Of a DNA stretch of 64,000 bases, positions 21,560 to 31,724 are shown in pieces. The stretch comes from Trichobilharzia regenti (Eukaryota > Platyhelminthes > Trematoda > Strigeidida > Schistosomatidae). The notes below the pieces were generated by a model. That model saw only the letters and a list, made by a program, of their open reading frames with translations. It searched no databases and was not told where the DNA came from. Position numbers and translations under genes: made by a program. The stretch's first letter is position 1; each line of letters begins with the position of its first letter. The stretch covers positions 6,578,589-6,642,588 of the forward strand of contig OX235268.1 of the NCBI GenBank assembly GCA_944472135.2, given 5' to 3'.

Positions 21560-22339
21560 TTGATAGCGTTATTAGAAGACGGAGACTGTCTGAAAAATGT
21601 GATGTATTAGCGCTATACATTTCGAACAATCTGATCACACATTTACTTGTCAAGTCAATATATATAGAAAGGTTAAATTAAACAAAGTGAGAGAAAACGG
21701 AATTAAGAATAATTAACACAAACGTTTGGTAATCCAATCAAATAAGGATTACCAAGGTAGGTTAAGAGTAATGACAAACTGTTTTTGAATACACAAGAGG
21801 GGCTTAAGTCTATGAATAGCTATAGCCTCAGCGTATTTCAGTAAACGCCCTTGACCGATTTTACAGATGACCTTAAAGGCTGAGTTAACATCAATCTTAT
21901 GATTCATCTCGATTAGATGTTTAGCTATAGACGAATTTGGTAGTCTGCCACCTGCATCTAATCGAGATGAACCATAAGATTGATGTTAACTCAGCCTTTA
22001 AGGTCATCTATAAAAACGATCAAGGGCGTTTATTGAAATACGCTGAGGCTATAGCTATTCATAGACTTAAGCCCCCCTTGTGTATTCAAAAACAGTTTGT
22101 CATTACTCTTAACCTACCTTGGTAATCCTTATTTGATTGGATTACCAAACGTTTGTGTTAATTATTCTTAATTCCGTTTTCTCTCACTTTGTTTAATTTA
22201 ACCTTTCTATATATATTGACTTGACAAGTAAATGTGTGATCAGATTGTTCGAAATGTATAGCGCTAATACATCACATTTTTCAGACAGTCTCCGTCTTCT
22301 AATAACGCTATCAAAATTTATAAAAGGGACTAATTGTTT
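21560..22339. mobile_element. Minimal foldback PLE: near-perfect 363-bp palindrome arms
   Basis: Arms 21557-21919 and 21955-22317 are inverted copies with only a few differences, separated by 35 bp. A tail follows on the right (22318-22339). The 12-bp direct repeat TATATAACCATT at 21548-21559 and 22340-22351 flanks it, and the intact single site is preserved in the other arm of the host PLE at about 20317-20330. Each arm encodes the PLE C-terminal tail (KVIYKNDQGRLLKYAEAIAI, RLKPPLCIQKQF). Almost nothing but the two 3' ends is left. Confidence 0.9.
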
Positions 22340-22799
22340 TATATAACCATTGTAATTTCAGGTAATCTGCAGCTGATGAGAACCTGTGAAATAGAATGAC
22401 GATATCATTTTATACTGCAAATTTCGTCTTCCTTTCTTTATCGAAATTTATCAAGGGAACCAAATGTATGAATTAGATGAATGTTAATTTGCATATTTCA
22501 GTCACGCACTAGACATCCGAATGAAATAGACAGAAAAGAAAACATAATCAAATGAGGTTATTGCTTGTTATTTCAACACTATCGGTGACTATGTATAAGC
22601 TTTAAAAATTGTTTTCGTAAAATGTCATCCTTCAATGAACACCTTTTATTTCATTTCATTCACTATATTTTTGCTATGCACATTTGAGTTTAAATCAAGC
22701 ATCATAGTATGATGAATGTGTGAATGAATGAATCTTGTTACGCATTAATTAGTATGAATCAGAGAGCCTTTTTGAGATGATGGAGGTAGATTTGTTTGT

Positions 22800-23560
22800 A
22801 GCTGAGGTGTGTAACTCAGGCTGTTGTCTTCTATGAGCATGTCGGTTAAGCGTCAATTTTTTTTGAAATACAGTGACGTTTTGCAATTACCAGTAAATGA
22901 TAGATAACCAGCCTTCTTAGTGTTTTGGAACTTATTCATGAATAATCCTCAAAGAAGTTCTTCCCAGTTAATCGTTTTTCTACTTTAGCAGTACAATCGA
23001 ATTTATATACAATCTCTTTTTGACATGAAAGAGGTTAGTAACAAAAAGTGATGAATTGTCAGAAGCAGGGTTGTTCTTGAACCCTATTAGAAAGAAAATG
23101 CGTAGAATAACCGACATACCTGCCTTCAAAAGAAAAGGCGTACTGTTATACACATAGAAGTGATCAGATGTAAGATTTCGTCCTCAAGGGCTCTACAGAT
23201 CAATGGAAGATTAAAAGGCACTACTCTTAGCTTTGCTGTAACCAATATTCCTCTCAAATGAGCTGAAATCTTGCTTCCAAGGATACCCCAGATCTTTGTG
23301 AAGTCTCTTTTTTGGAACAAGTAATGTTTCATTTCTCAGAACCTTTTGGTTTGATATTCTTATCAGTGAATCTTGGTGGATATCCATTTTCAATGAAGGC
23401 TTCTTTCAGATGAAACAGTTTCTCATCTATGGCATCAGGACCACAGATGCGTCGGATTCTATTGTCAAATGATTGAATTAGGTTTCATTTTAGTTCAACA
23501 GGTATCCAACTGTAGAAATTTGTTAAGTTACCTTTCCAAGTGTGTTTCCTATGAAATTTA
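22800..23560 (-). pseudogene. Penelope-like element fragment (linker)
   Basis: On the minus strand: KHTWKGNLTNFYSWIPVELK, RRICGPDAIDEKLFHLKEAF and NGYPPRFTDKNIKPK, closely like the 61238-62086 protein at residues 45-95. Downstream the frame is lost and only scattered similarity remains. Confidence 0.7.
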
Positions 23561-24299
23561 TTCAGACTGGTTGGCAAGTGGACAAATTTGATTGATATTT
23601 AAATATGAGTTAAAAGGAAATTAACCCGAGCACCACTATTTATATTCGTATTATGGTACTGACATCAATAGTCATCCTTACGCACTTACATAAACTGATA
23701 TTTGTCATGTTTTCTGACTACTGGTATAGGTTTCTGAATATGTACACTATAGGGACGTCCAAGTTGATTAATATCAAGGGGTTTTTCATAGTGAATTTAA
23801 TCTACAATCCAGATCAAAATGTCGTCTTTAAGAGCTATAAAAACTTCACCATCATAACATTGAAAATCATAAAATAATAAATGGAATTCAAAAATTGTTA
23901 TGACCGTTAATACTCTTGAAAGTTTGAGCTAATGAACATCCTGCCTAGTTGATTTGCTAGCCTACAGTTCTAATCATTGTTAGTAATGCTGGTTTTTACA
24001 ATGTTTCTCTAACCAGTGTCAGCATATGATGGAATCCTGTAATCAATCGATCAATCTTTGTAAACCAACAATTTAAATTTTCAACTTTAATCCTAATATA
24101 AACCACTGGCTTGGTGAACGGTGTGAGTAAGCGGCTCAGCAAAAGAAGCACATCTCAGCTCTAGGCATGTTGGTGTTTTGAACACACTAAAGCTGACAGT
24201 TTGCATGAAAATTAGAATGCAGAATAATGACAAATACAGTCATCATTCAAATTGTTCACAATTTTGCAATTTAATATTTCATTGGAGCGATTGTATGAA
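23561..24299. other. No gene recognised
   Basis: AT-rich spacer with no supported feature. Confidence 0.5.
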
Positions 24300-24509
24300 T
24301 AAATTTTTTTATATTTTTTTTTTTATATTTTTGATTACAGCTTGATTCCACACTGTATTGTTGGTACAAGTATGGAATTTTCAGCATGGATATCGGTAGC
24401 CGAAATTTTGCAGGCCGACCATAGATATCAGGTGTGCGTCGGCGAGAGATCGAACCTCGGACCATGTGCATGATAGGCGAGAGTCCTAACCACTGTGTCA
24501 CCAACGCCT
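24300..24509 (-). mobile_element. tRNA-headed SINE, family A
   Basis: Minus copy with the GCGTTGGTGACACAGTGGTT head, box-B-like GAGGTTCGATCTC, the TATCGGTAGCC body and a T-rich (A-rich on the minus strand) tail. Confidence 0.85.
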
Positions 24510-24589
24510 AATTTAATTAGTCTGGTGAAATGAAATCATTTATTTATATTAGCATTCTAGATAGCCTTGTATAATCTGTTTTGTCTGAA

Positions 24590-24592
<3 letters not shown>

Positions 24593-24638
<46 letters not shown>
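24593..24638. repeat. (TA)n microsatellite
   Basis: About 46 bp of AT dinucleotides. Confidence 0.95.
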
Positions 24639-24640
<2 letters not shown>

Positions 24641-24879
24641 CAGGTGTGTCGTGTAAATTTCGCCATATTTCTAAAAATACATTCGATCAAATTCGAGTGA
24701 TTTTTCACAGTGGACTTTGTCAGGAGTTGATATTAATCGGTGATAACAGTGAGGCATGGCTGTCTACTAATACCAATCATATTGCTAATTGTAGTCGACT
24801 TAATGGAGCAAGGGAGTCAGAAGAAAGTTATTTATGGAATAGGTAAGAAGACTTCAGAGGGTGCGAACTCTAAGAATGA

Positions 24880-25140
24880 CAAATGATTGATTTTACACAA
24901 ACTTGAGGAACTACAGGTGTAAAACTAAGAAACTGACAGGAAAAGTAATCAAGACAGGACTTCAAGTGAACGTTGAAATGACCGAGGTAATGAATATAAC
25001 CAACCAACAGTGATAACAAGAAACAATCACTATGGACAGGAAAACTTCAAACGAAGTCGAATCTTTCACCTATCTAGGTTGCACGGTTTCAACCACAGAC
25101 AACAGGGATGACAATGTCAATCCAGAAAAAGGTAGGGATT
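24880..25140 (+). pseudogene. RTE-like fragment
   Basis: Frameshifted matches to the RTE segment between RT and the C-terminus: GLQVNVEMTEVMNITNQQ and SFTYLGCTVSTTD. Both ends are truncated. Confidence 0.6.
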
Positions 25141-25416
25141 CATTATTTTCAATTAGCATAAAGAATATGTCACTGTTGGTGAGCAGTGAATAGTTTGTTT
25201 ATTCGAATTCATTTCCATTGTCCGGAGACAATAAGACCGTCACTATTCAACCGCGCAACGGATGGCATAGGATTGAGCAATTACGATCAGAGGTATTGTT
25301 GTATATGATATTAACTATTATTTATAGACTTTGGCACTTTTTAAGCACCGCAAATCTTTTTCGTTATCACTTCAAGAATAAATAATCGTGTTGCTCAACA
25401 GTTTTCTGTTGTTCTA

Positions 25417-25545
25417 CGTATGTGGCACAGTGGTTAGGTGTCTCATTGACTATGCACATGGTCCATGGTTCGATCTCCATGCTGAAAATTCCATACTTAT
25501 ACCAAAAAATATGGTGTGGCATCAAGTCATCATCAAAAATTTCTA
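25417..25545 (+). mobile_element. SINE A with internal deletion
   Basis: Keeps GTGGCACAGTGGTTAGG and GGTTCGATCTCC, then jumps to GCTGAAAATTCCATACTT. About 60 bp between box B and the body are lost relative to 61035-61230. Confidence 0.75.
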
Positions 25546-25651
25546 AGTTTTCTAAGTATTAACCCTAGTCTTCTGAAACCTGCGATATGTCCAGGATCTA
25601 TCTCTCTGATCTGGACATTCGACAGGACAGTGAAACAGTATTACTTACTGG

Positions 25652-25882
25652 ATGACTTTTCAAACAAAATTCAGCATTCGATGCTTAAAAATTGAAATCA
25701 TTCCTAAATATCTACGTCTACGAGCTCCAATTCAAACGGACAGAGTTAGAAGCAGAATAAAAAGCTTACAAAAATTATGCCTGAAAGAAGAGATCCACAG
25801 AATCGTTAAAACGTTACAACATATCAGATGTGAAATTGAGCAATTAAAACAAAAGTTGAAGAGAATAGTTACCAATTATTGA
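25652..25882 (+). pseudogene. PLE protein N-terminal region
   Basis: A 76-codon frame with IPKYLRLRAPIQTDRVRSRI and a long charged helix (EEIHRIVKTLQHIRCEIEQL). It resembles the helical N-terminus of PLE polyproteins. Translation into the next segment is cut by the insertion at 25877. Confidence 0.65.
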
Positions 25883-26261
25883 ATTGAATTTTTGATTTTC
25901 CCGTCGATTGATTGGACCGAAGTGCTCGGTCTCAGGTTGACATGTCGGCTTCTTGTGCAGATGCTTCGACGATGTCTGGGTATTTAATTAGTATACAATC
26001 GGTGGGGATGGTGGCTAGCAGTGGAATCCAGGATGCGTATTTCAATTCAATAATAATATGACCCGTGGCACAAGAGGTGGCTCTCGTGGCCCAAGTGGTC
26101 TAGTGGATAACGCTTTGGCTTTTGAAACTATGGGTACTGGGTTCGAGCCTCAGTGGGAACATCACCACTCACTGAGAAATGCAGGTACATCCAGATGACG
26201 AGTCCCAAATAACACGAAATGCGCATCCTGGATTCCACTGCTAGCCACCATCCACCAATTG
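25877..26261. mobile_element. Sm-alpha-like SINE composite with 13-bp target duplication
   Basis: AATAGTTACCAAT is found at 25864-25876 and 26262-26274. Between lie a minus-oriented partial Sm-alpha-like 3' segment (about 25877-26046) and a plus-oriented copy (about 26055-26261) with a tRNA-like head (CAAGTGGTCTAGTGGATAAC, box B GGGTTCGAGCC) and a hammerhead-like block. The segments at 26003-26046 and 26215-26258 are inverted repeats. The Sm-alpha identification rests on the known schistosome family combining a tRNA-like Pol III promoter with a hammerhead ribozyme. Confidence 0.75.
26189..26233 (+). ncRNA. Sm-alpha-type hammerhead ribozyme, probably impaired
   Basis: Stem I strands ATCCAG and CTGGAT pair perfectly. 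The first box reads ATGACGA instead of CTGACGA. Stem II (GTCC CAAAT, then ACAC) is weakened. GAAA is intact. Stem III has A-T/A-T closing a GCGC loop, and the cleavage triplet would be AUC. From memory, the schistosome Sm-alpha ribozyme has A-C/G-U there, so the U-A pair looks like a compensated change. Confidence 0.7.
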
Positions 26262-26274
26262 AATAGTTACCAAT

Positions 26275-27301
26275 GTCGATTATGATCTTATAACACTGTC
26301 CTCCAGTAATGCAAAATCAGCAACTTTCAAAAAGTCAAAATCAAAAATTTCAACAAATTATTAGAGGAGAATTCTTCATCTCAGAATGATGAAGTCAACA
26401 ATCCAAAGTCAACGGCGATCAATAAATCAAAGTGGGTTATCTATCTTTTAACACATATATTAAGTCCTACGGAAATTAGTCTATTAGTAAAGGGACTAAA
26501 TTTCAATGTATCAGTAGACAAGCTGAAACCTGAGGAGGTCATCCCTAAAATAGAAATAGCACTGAGCGGGATAGAAAAAACAATGGCTGAGGAAGTACAG
26601 GCACAATGTGCACTTACATTAAAACGACAAATATGTGGAGAGCCTAACCTGACAAATCCAGAGATAGAAGCCCTGAAACACCTTAAGAACAACAAGGACA
26701 TAGCAATCACAAAGTCAGACAAAGGAAATGCGACAGTAGTATCGGACAAATCAGACTATTTGGACTAGGTAAATACTCACATACAAACAGGACCATATGA
26801 AGAAATCAATAAATCAATAGACACAGTTATGAATAAAGTTAAGAAATCCACAGCGGACCTTATACGCCGAATGAAGCCGTTTCCAGATGAGTCGAGATGG
26901 TTTAATTTAATGCCCAAAAATAATAACCCTAATAGAATGTATGGTGTTCCTGAATTTCATAATTCAGGATACCCTATTAGGCCTATAGTTGATTTTAGAA
27001 ATTCACCTACTTATGAATTATCTAAATATTTAGCCATGGTATTAAATCCCCTGAAAGCCACTCAAAATCGAGACTAACTAATTCTCATGAAACAAAACAC
27101 AGGTTAAATAATTTAAAATTAGATAATGAAGAGAAAATGGTTAGTTTTGACATTGTTAGTTTATATACACGTATACTAATAAATATGGCTATAGAGGCAA
27201 TCAGAAACGAACTCATTTCTGACCAAGAACTCGAACTAAGGAAAAAAGTGCCACTTGAGGACATAATGCTGGAAGTGCAGCTTTGCCTGACTTCTACTTC
27301 T
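26275..27301 (+). pseudogene. PLE reverse transcriptase, N-terminal half
   Basis: Reads LLTHILSPTEISLLVKGLNF, TKSDKGNATVVSDKSDYLD (with a stop where a tyrosine-rich motif would follow), RMYGVPEFHNSGYPIRPIVD, ELSKYLAMVLNPL and MVSFDIVSLYT, the usual succession of RT motifs 1 to A. SFDIVSLYT carries the motif A aspartate. Stops at 26766 and 27075 and a frameshift split it. It ends at the CR1 junction. Confidence 0.8.
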
Positions 27302-28920
27302 CACTGATCTATTTCACAAATCTTTTTCCGATAATATTGTGCCTGCCGTTTGGAAGGACATTAAAGTTGTACCCATACCTAAATCATCCACTGGAGCATG
27401 TGTCAAATTTTGACCCATTGCTATTACCTCTCCTTTTTTGAAAACTATGGTGAAATTACTTTTACTTAGTCTTGTACCTTCGCTTAAATCCTTTAATGAC
27501 CCTAAACAATTTGCCTATAAGCACAGTAGAAGCACTTTAGATGCAGCTGCCGTCTTTTACCATAACATTGCTTCCAGTCTAGACAAGGGGGCTAAATTTG
27601 TTGTGTTGCCTTCCTAGACTATACATCTGCTTTCGACTCGGTCCCTAGGGACATCTTATTAAATAAACTTGCTGCTAGTCAAACAGAATGTTGGGCTGTT
27701 AACTGGTTACATTGATATTTCTCAGATAGAAAGCAGTACACCGTAAATAAAGGGAAGTCTTCCACTTCATTGCCTACTGAAGCTGGTGTCCCTCAAGGCG
27801 CTGTTCTTTCTCCTTTTCTTTTTTCTTTCTTCTTGCATGACTTGCCTCACTCTGATGAAATAAACTTTGTGAAGTACGCTGATGATTTAACGGTTTCAAT
27901 GGCTGTTAACTCCCAGCTAGATTGTACCAAAATAAATAGCTTTCAATCAGAAATCAGCAAATGGTCTGAGTCTAACAGTCTTAAACTGAATCCTTCTAAG
28001 TGTCAAACTGTTGATTTCAGCTTAAGATGTAAACGACAGTTAAAAGAAGTCATCGATTCTCATGGCAGTTGTAAAATTGACGACAATGATTTAGGAATCA
28101 AATCAGAAATTAAGTATCTTGGACTCATTCTCTCTTCTGACATCTCCTGGTCTTCCCATGTCTTAGCGATCTCCAGTAAAATATTCCGCCTGACATTTTA
28201 CATTAAGAAGTTAAGGCACTTGGGGATAACACAACCCCTCCTCTTACAGTTCATAAACTCTTGCATCCTACCTATTCTTCTTTATTGTTCACCCTTATTC
28301 TTTCCTGGTTTGCTTAAAAAAGACTATGTCACAATTCGTAGAATACTGAAGACTGTCAGTAGGGTGAGTGGTGTCCCAGTGGACCACATAGTTAACGTCG
28401 TTGTCGATAGGCACTCGACTTCGTGCAATAAATTTGCTGAAAGGATTTTGTCTGACTTGGAGCATCCACTTTACCATCAGCTTTCACCTTGCATCTCCTC
28501 AGGTAGAACAAGGAGTAACTTCACAAAACTGTATGCTCGCACGTCTAAGTATAAAATTCTATGATACCATACTTGGCACGTATTTTATGTGATGAAAATA
28601 GTGTCAGGCAAGAATTAACTAACCTTTTTTCATCTAGTAAATAAACAATTTCCTCCGTCCATCCATCCTTATATACCTTCAAGTTTTACTTTTATTATTT
28701 CTATTAGATTTATGGTCCTGTTACTTCTCTGTTTTACTCTCATAATTGCAAACACCAACTTATCTCTATGACTGCTGTGATCTTTGTTTTTCCCTTCACC
28801 ATATCATGTAAAGAGAGCATTATATTCAATATTTTCAAACATTTTAGGATATCTATATCACATTGCTAATACTGTGTGAAACAAGCCCACGGCAATTTTC
28901 ACTTGTATTATTATTATTAG
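27302..28920 (+). mobile_element. CR1-like (SR1-type) non-LTR retrotransposon, 5'-truncated
   Basis: Begins inside the RT domain (VPAVWKDIKVVPIPKSS), with stops up to 27770, and ends in an ATT repeat at about 28906-28920. It sits inside a PLE; about 150 bp of PLE sequence was lost at the junction, compared with 4216-6250. The 3' end resembles 48400-49320. Confidence 0.75.
27770..28564 (+). CDS. Reverse transcriptase C-terminal part of CR1-like element
   Basis: A 264-codon frame holds GVPQGAVLSPFLFSFFLHDL (RT motif 4/B, residues 6-25), FVKYADDLTVS (catalytic Y-A-D-D, about residues 34-44), LKLNPSKCQTVDF and IKYLGLILSSD, then the thumb region. RTs of this clade copy the element RNA at a nicked target. 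The upstream RT motifs are in another frame with stops, so the enzyme is incomplete. The ATG is arbitrary. Confidence 0.85.
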   Translation: MPTEAGVPQGAVLSPFLFSFFLHDLPHSDEINFVKYADDLTVSMAVNSQLDCTKINSFQSEISKWSESNSLKLNPSKCQTVDFSLRCKRQLKEVIDSHGSCKIDDNDLGIKSEIKYLGLILSSDISWSSHVLAISSKIFRLTFYIKKLRHLGITQPLLLQFINSCILPILLYCSPLFFPGLLKKDYVTIRRILKTVSRVSGVPVDHIVNVVVDRHSTSCNKFAERILSDLEHPLYHQLSPCISSGRTRSNFTKLYARTSKYKIL

Positions 28921-29430
28921 ATTTTTCGAACACATTAACTCAAAAGTGGAGGCGATTCAACTCACTTATGAATTAGAAAATCAGGAAGGGGAACTTCCAA
29001 TGTTAGATTGCAGTGTGAAAAGGAAAGAAGATGGGAAGTTAAACACATCAGTGTTTACAGAAACCTCACACAGTCAAACAGAGACTTGGACTTCCAATCA
29101 TCTCATCTTATGACAGTAAAAATAGGATTAGTGAAATGTTTAAATGACAGAGCACAAAAACTAAGTAGTACCAAGGAAAATCTAAGACATGAAGTGAGAC
29201 ATATAAGAGAAGCCTTGAAACTTAATAATTACTCTGATAAATTAGTCAGAAAATATGTAAGGAAATCTAAAAATAAAATAAATAATGATAGTAGCGATAG
29301 TGATAATAATAATACTTATGATAACACTAATATTGATGATAATAATAATGGTGATAATAACAATAATACTAATGACGACAGCAACAATAAGGAATCTAAA
29401 TCATTAGTAGTAATTCCATACAAAGAGTGA
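28921..29430 (+). pseudogene. PLE RT C-terminus and Asn/Asp-rich linker
   Basis: Reads LTYELENQEGELPMLDCSVK (the usual F-L-D-V position changed to M-L-D-C), a YRNLTQSNRDLDFQSSH motif, and NLRHEVRHIREALKLNNY, then an unusual run of Asn/Asp/Ser (29281-29400) encoded by AAT/GAT-rich codons before stop at 29430. The run is probably a microsatellite expansion inside the linker. Confidence 0.75.
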
Positions 29431-30130
29431 ACTTCGGAAACCTTACGTAGAATTATTCACAAGGCAGGAAGTGGCTGATGGCATTCAAACCAACCACAAA
29501 CCCAATTAGAAACAAGCTTTTTCGGTTAAAGGATGAATCCTGTGGAGCTGTTAGTTCTTCTAATACCCTGCCTGCAGTGATTGTCAGGTCAAATATATAG
29601 GTCAAACTAGTAGAACATGGTCAGTCAGTCAGACTAGCCGAACATAAAAACCTAGCAGCGAAATCTAGCTTAGTTGACCCAAATAAGATAAGAAATCTAG
29701 ACAATAGTTCAGCCATAGCACTCACTACATGCAGTTGCACACAACCATACAATAGGCTGGATAGGATAGGATGACAGTTTTAAGATCTAATGTAACAGGT
29801 TGGAGGGAGATATTCATGAAAGAAGCTTTTTTTTATCGAATCAACTGCAAATACATGTAACAGGAATGATTCAACACCTGTCGCAGATATCTGGAAAATT
29901 CTACTACCCCTAGGACAATGAATAGGCGAGGATAAAGAAAACTGTAGAACTGAAGTTTCAAAGTCGTGTGATTGTAATTGATCAAATGATTATGAACAAT
30001 AAATTTGTTTTCTAAGCGTCATCCAGTAAATAATACTGTTTCACTCACTGTGTGATACATCTAATAAACAAACCAATATGAAATTACTTACTACCACAGT
30101 ACCCAGGTTTTACACATATATTCAAACTGC
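29431..30130 (+). pseudogene. PLE GIY-YIG remnant and 3' end
   Basis: Frameshifted CSDCQVKYIGQTSRT and VRLAEHKNLA are visible near 29570-29650, then the conserved 3' non-coding end shared with 5750-6250. Confidence 0.7.
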
Positions 30131-30480
30131 ATATTTCATCACTGATTTTAAATCACTGCTTCTGTATGATACAGAGAAGTGATGCAAGCAAGTCTCCAGA
30201 ATCACTCCCAAAGGGCCACAACAGGTTGTGATTAGCAGCTGTCTTCGCCTGATGTCACCGAGGATCATAGTACCTGTTCATAATGGTTAAGCCATAGGCC
30301 GCTCTGAAAACGATCTGACTATATAGCCGTCCCCAAACAAACAAATATGACCAGTGTGGTTAAGATGGATTGGACATAAACTAGAGAGAGTCCATCGAGT
30401 GACATCATGAGCAAGTCAGATCCTCAAGTGGAAATCAATAGGGAAACGACAAGTTTATGCGTAGGTTTGAGGGTGATATG
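30131..30480 (+). pseudogene. Highly degenerate RTE-like fragment
   Basis: Scattered similarity to the RTE C-terminal region (a TTGGACATAAACTAGAGAGA stretch in the place of IGHTLR, then a GACATCAT segment). No frame is left. A (GA)n tract follows at about 30494-30515. Confidence 0.4.
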
Positions 30481-30699
30481 GAAAATATCGTGTGTAGAGA
30501 GAGAGAGAGAGAGAGTAAAGGTTTATAGGTAAACTTGGAGTCAGCTTACTAGGATTGCAGAGGAAAGAGTTAGTGGCGATCTTTTGTTGAAGTCCTATTT
30601 TCCATTCCAATCCCAAGGATATTATGATAACCACAATAATAATGTCAATTTGATTGGACACTAGTAACTAGTGCTATGCGTCTAGTCCTTTCTTTGGTG

Positions 30700-31010
30700 C
30701 AGGCTGAATTCTAACAGTCAGTCAGGTTTGTAATGTGGCCATCATTCTAGGTAGCTCACTATCAGTGGTAACGTCTCTGACTGCAGCACTAGGTGACGCG
30801 GGTTCGAAGCTCACAGGGGTTGGACATGAGTTCCTTCAAGACAGTTACAGATACGCCTTGCTGACGACGAGTGCCAACTAGGTGAAGCAAGGCTTCCTGC
30901 TGTTTGCCGCCAACCATCCAATATCATCAAATAATGGCAATCCTGGTGATCAGACCTTCAGACATCAATGGAGATCAAGCGTTTTTAACAGATCTATATG
31001 AGAATTAGAC
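30700..31010 (+). mobile_element. Possible third tRNA-headed SINE with degenerate hammerhead
   Basis: ATCAGTGGTAACGTCTCTGA resembles a box A region and GCGGGTTCGAAGCTC a box B. About 70 bases downstream is TGCTGACGACGAGTGCC, then AACTA, then GGTGAAGC, which recalls a hammerhead core with GAAG for GAAA. Only one copy is present in the window, so the call is tentative. Confidence 0.4.
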
Positions 31011-31724
31011 AACTGTTCAGAGGTAGCCTGGCTATCAACACTTCTGTAACCAGTATTCATTTTTGGATAAATCTACTTTCGAATCCATTGAACGCCTTAA
31101 AAGATTCACAACTTATTTAGTAACTCTACATGCCTAATTAATCAAAACAAAGGACAGATACCTCATAATCCGGGTGCGTTGTTATAATGAATAAAATAAA
31201 CATTAGCAGTGATTCCTCAAATTAAGACTTATACATTCTCTTTATGTAGTTAATTACCTAAAAAATATTTAAAAATTAATAAACGAGGATAAAACGAAGC
31301 CTATGAAACAACAGATGGATAATTTAACCTCCCCTCCCTCCCGCCCACAGACACACACACATACAAACACACAACCACAATGAAAACTTTCTTTTTCATT
31401 GAGCTAAAATTCTACCTCTGTTATCATGTGAGTTTCAGTCTACAGGAAGTCTCCTTAATTAGGAAGTGTAGGAATTAATAGTAATGATAATAATAATAAT
31501 ACTGGCTACATTGCCAGTAGTACTTTTGATACACTGTGAAGTTCTCAGCATGCTGTACAATAATGTATCTGATTTTCTCTTTACGTCACACTCTAAAGGG
31601 TTGGTTGACGCGATAACTGTTTAAAAAATATCTCCTCAACGATCTATCTACTATATATTGCAAATCATATATTGAATTAATTAATCCTTATTATTTGTAT
31701 TCATCCCCCCGCCCCCTGTTTATT
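31011..31724. other. No gene recognised
   Basis: AT-rich spacer with a short ACACACACAC tract near 31350 and AAT repeats near 31485; no supported gene. Confidence 0.5.

Larger units (their letters stand above)
20246..22473 (-). mobile_element. Complete foldback Penelope-like insertion, family E
   Basis: Inverted arms at about 20251-20667 and 21200-21547 (continuing at 22352-22426) flank a GIY-YIG coding segment. A 13-bp direct repeat TAGATGAATGTTA at 20233-20245 and 22474-22486 is a credible target duplication. The right side carries an extra one-sided tail, about 22427-22473. A second foldback element (21560-22339) is inserted in the right arm. The plan matches 10350-11556. The RT domain is absent, so it was probably made by a 5'-truncated event driven by another copy. 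Confidence 0.85.
25630..30130 (+). mobile_element. Penelope-like element, family A, split by Sm-alpha and CR1 insertions
   Basis: The most complete PLE here, in order: N-terminal helical region (25652-25876), an Sm-alpha composite insertion (25877-26261), RT N-terminal half (26275-27301), a CR1-like insertion (27302-28920), RT C-terminal part and linker (28921-29430), GIY-YIG remnant (about 29560-29770) and 3' end (29770-30130). The RT catalytic block around Y-V-D-D is missing at the CR1 junction, judged against 4216-6250. Stops interrupt the rest, so it is not functional. Confidence 0.85.
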
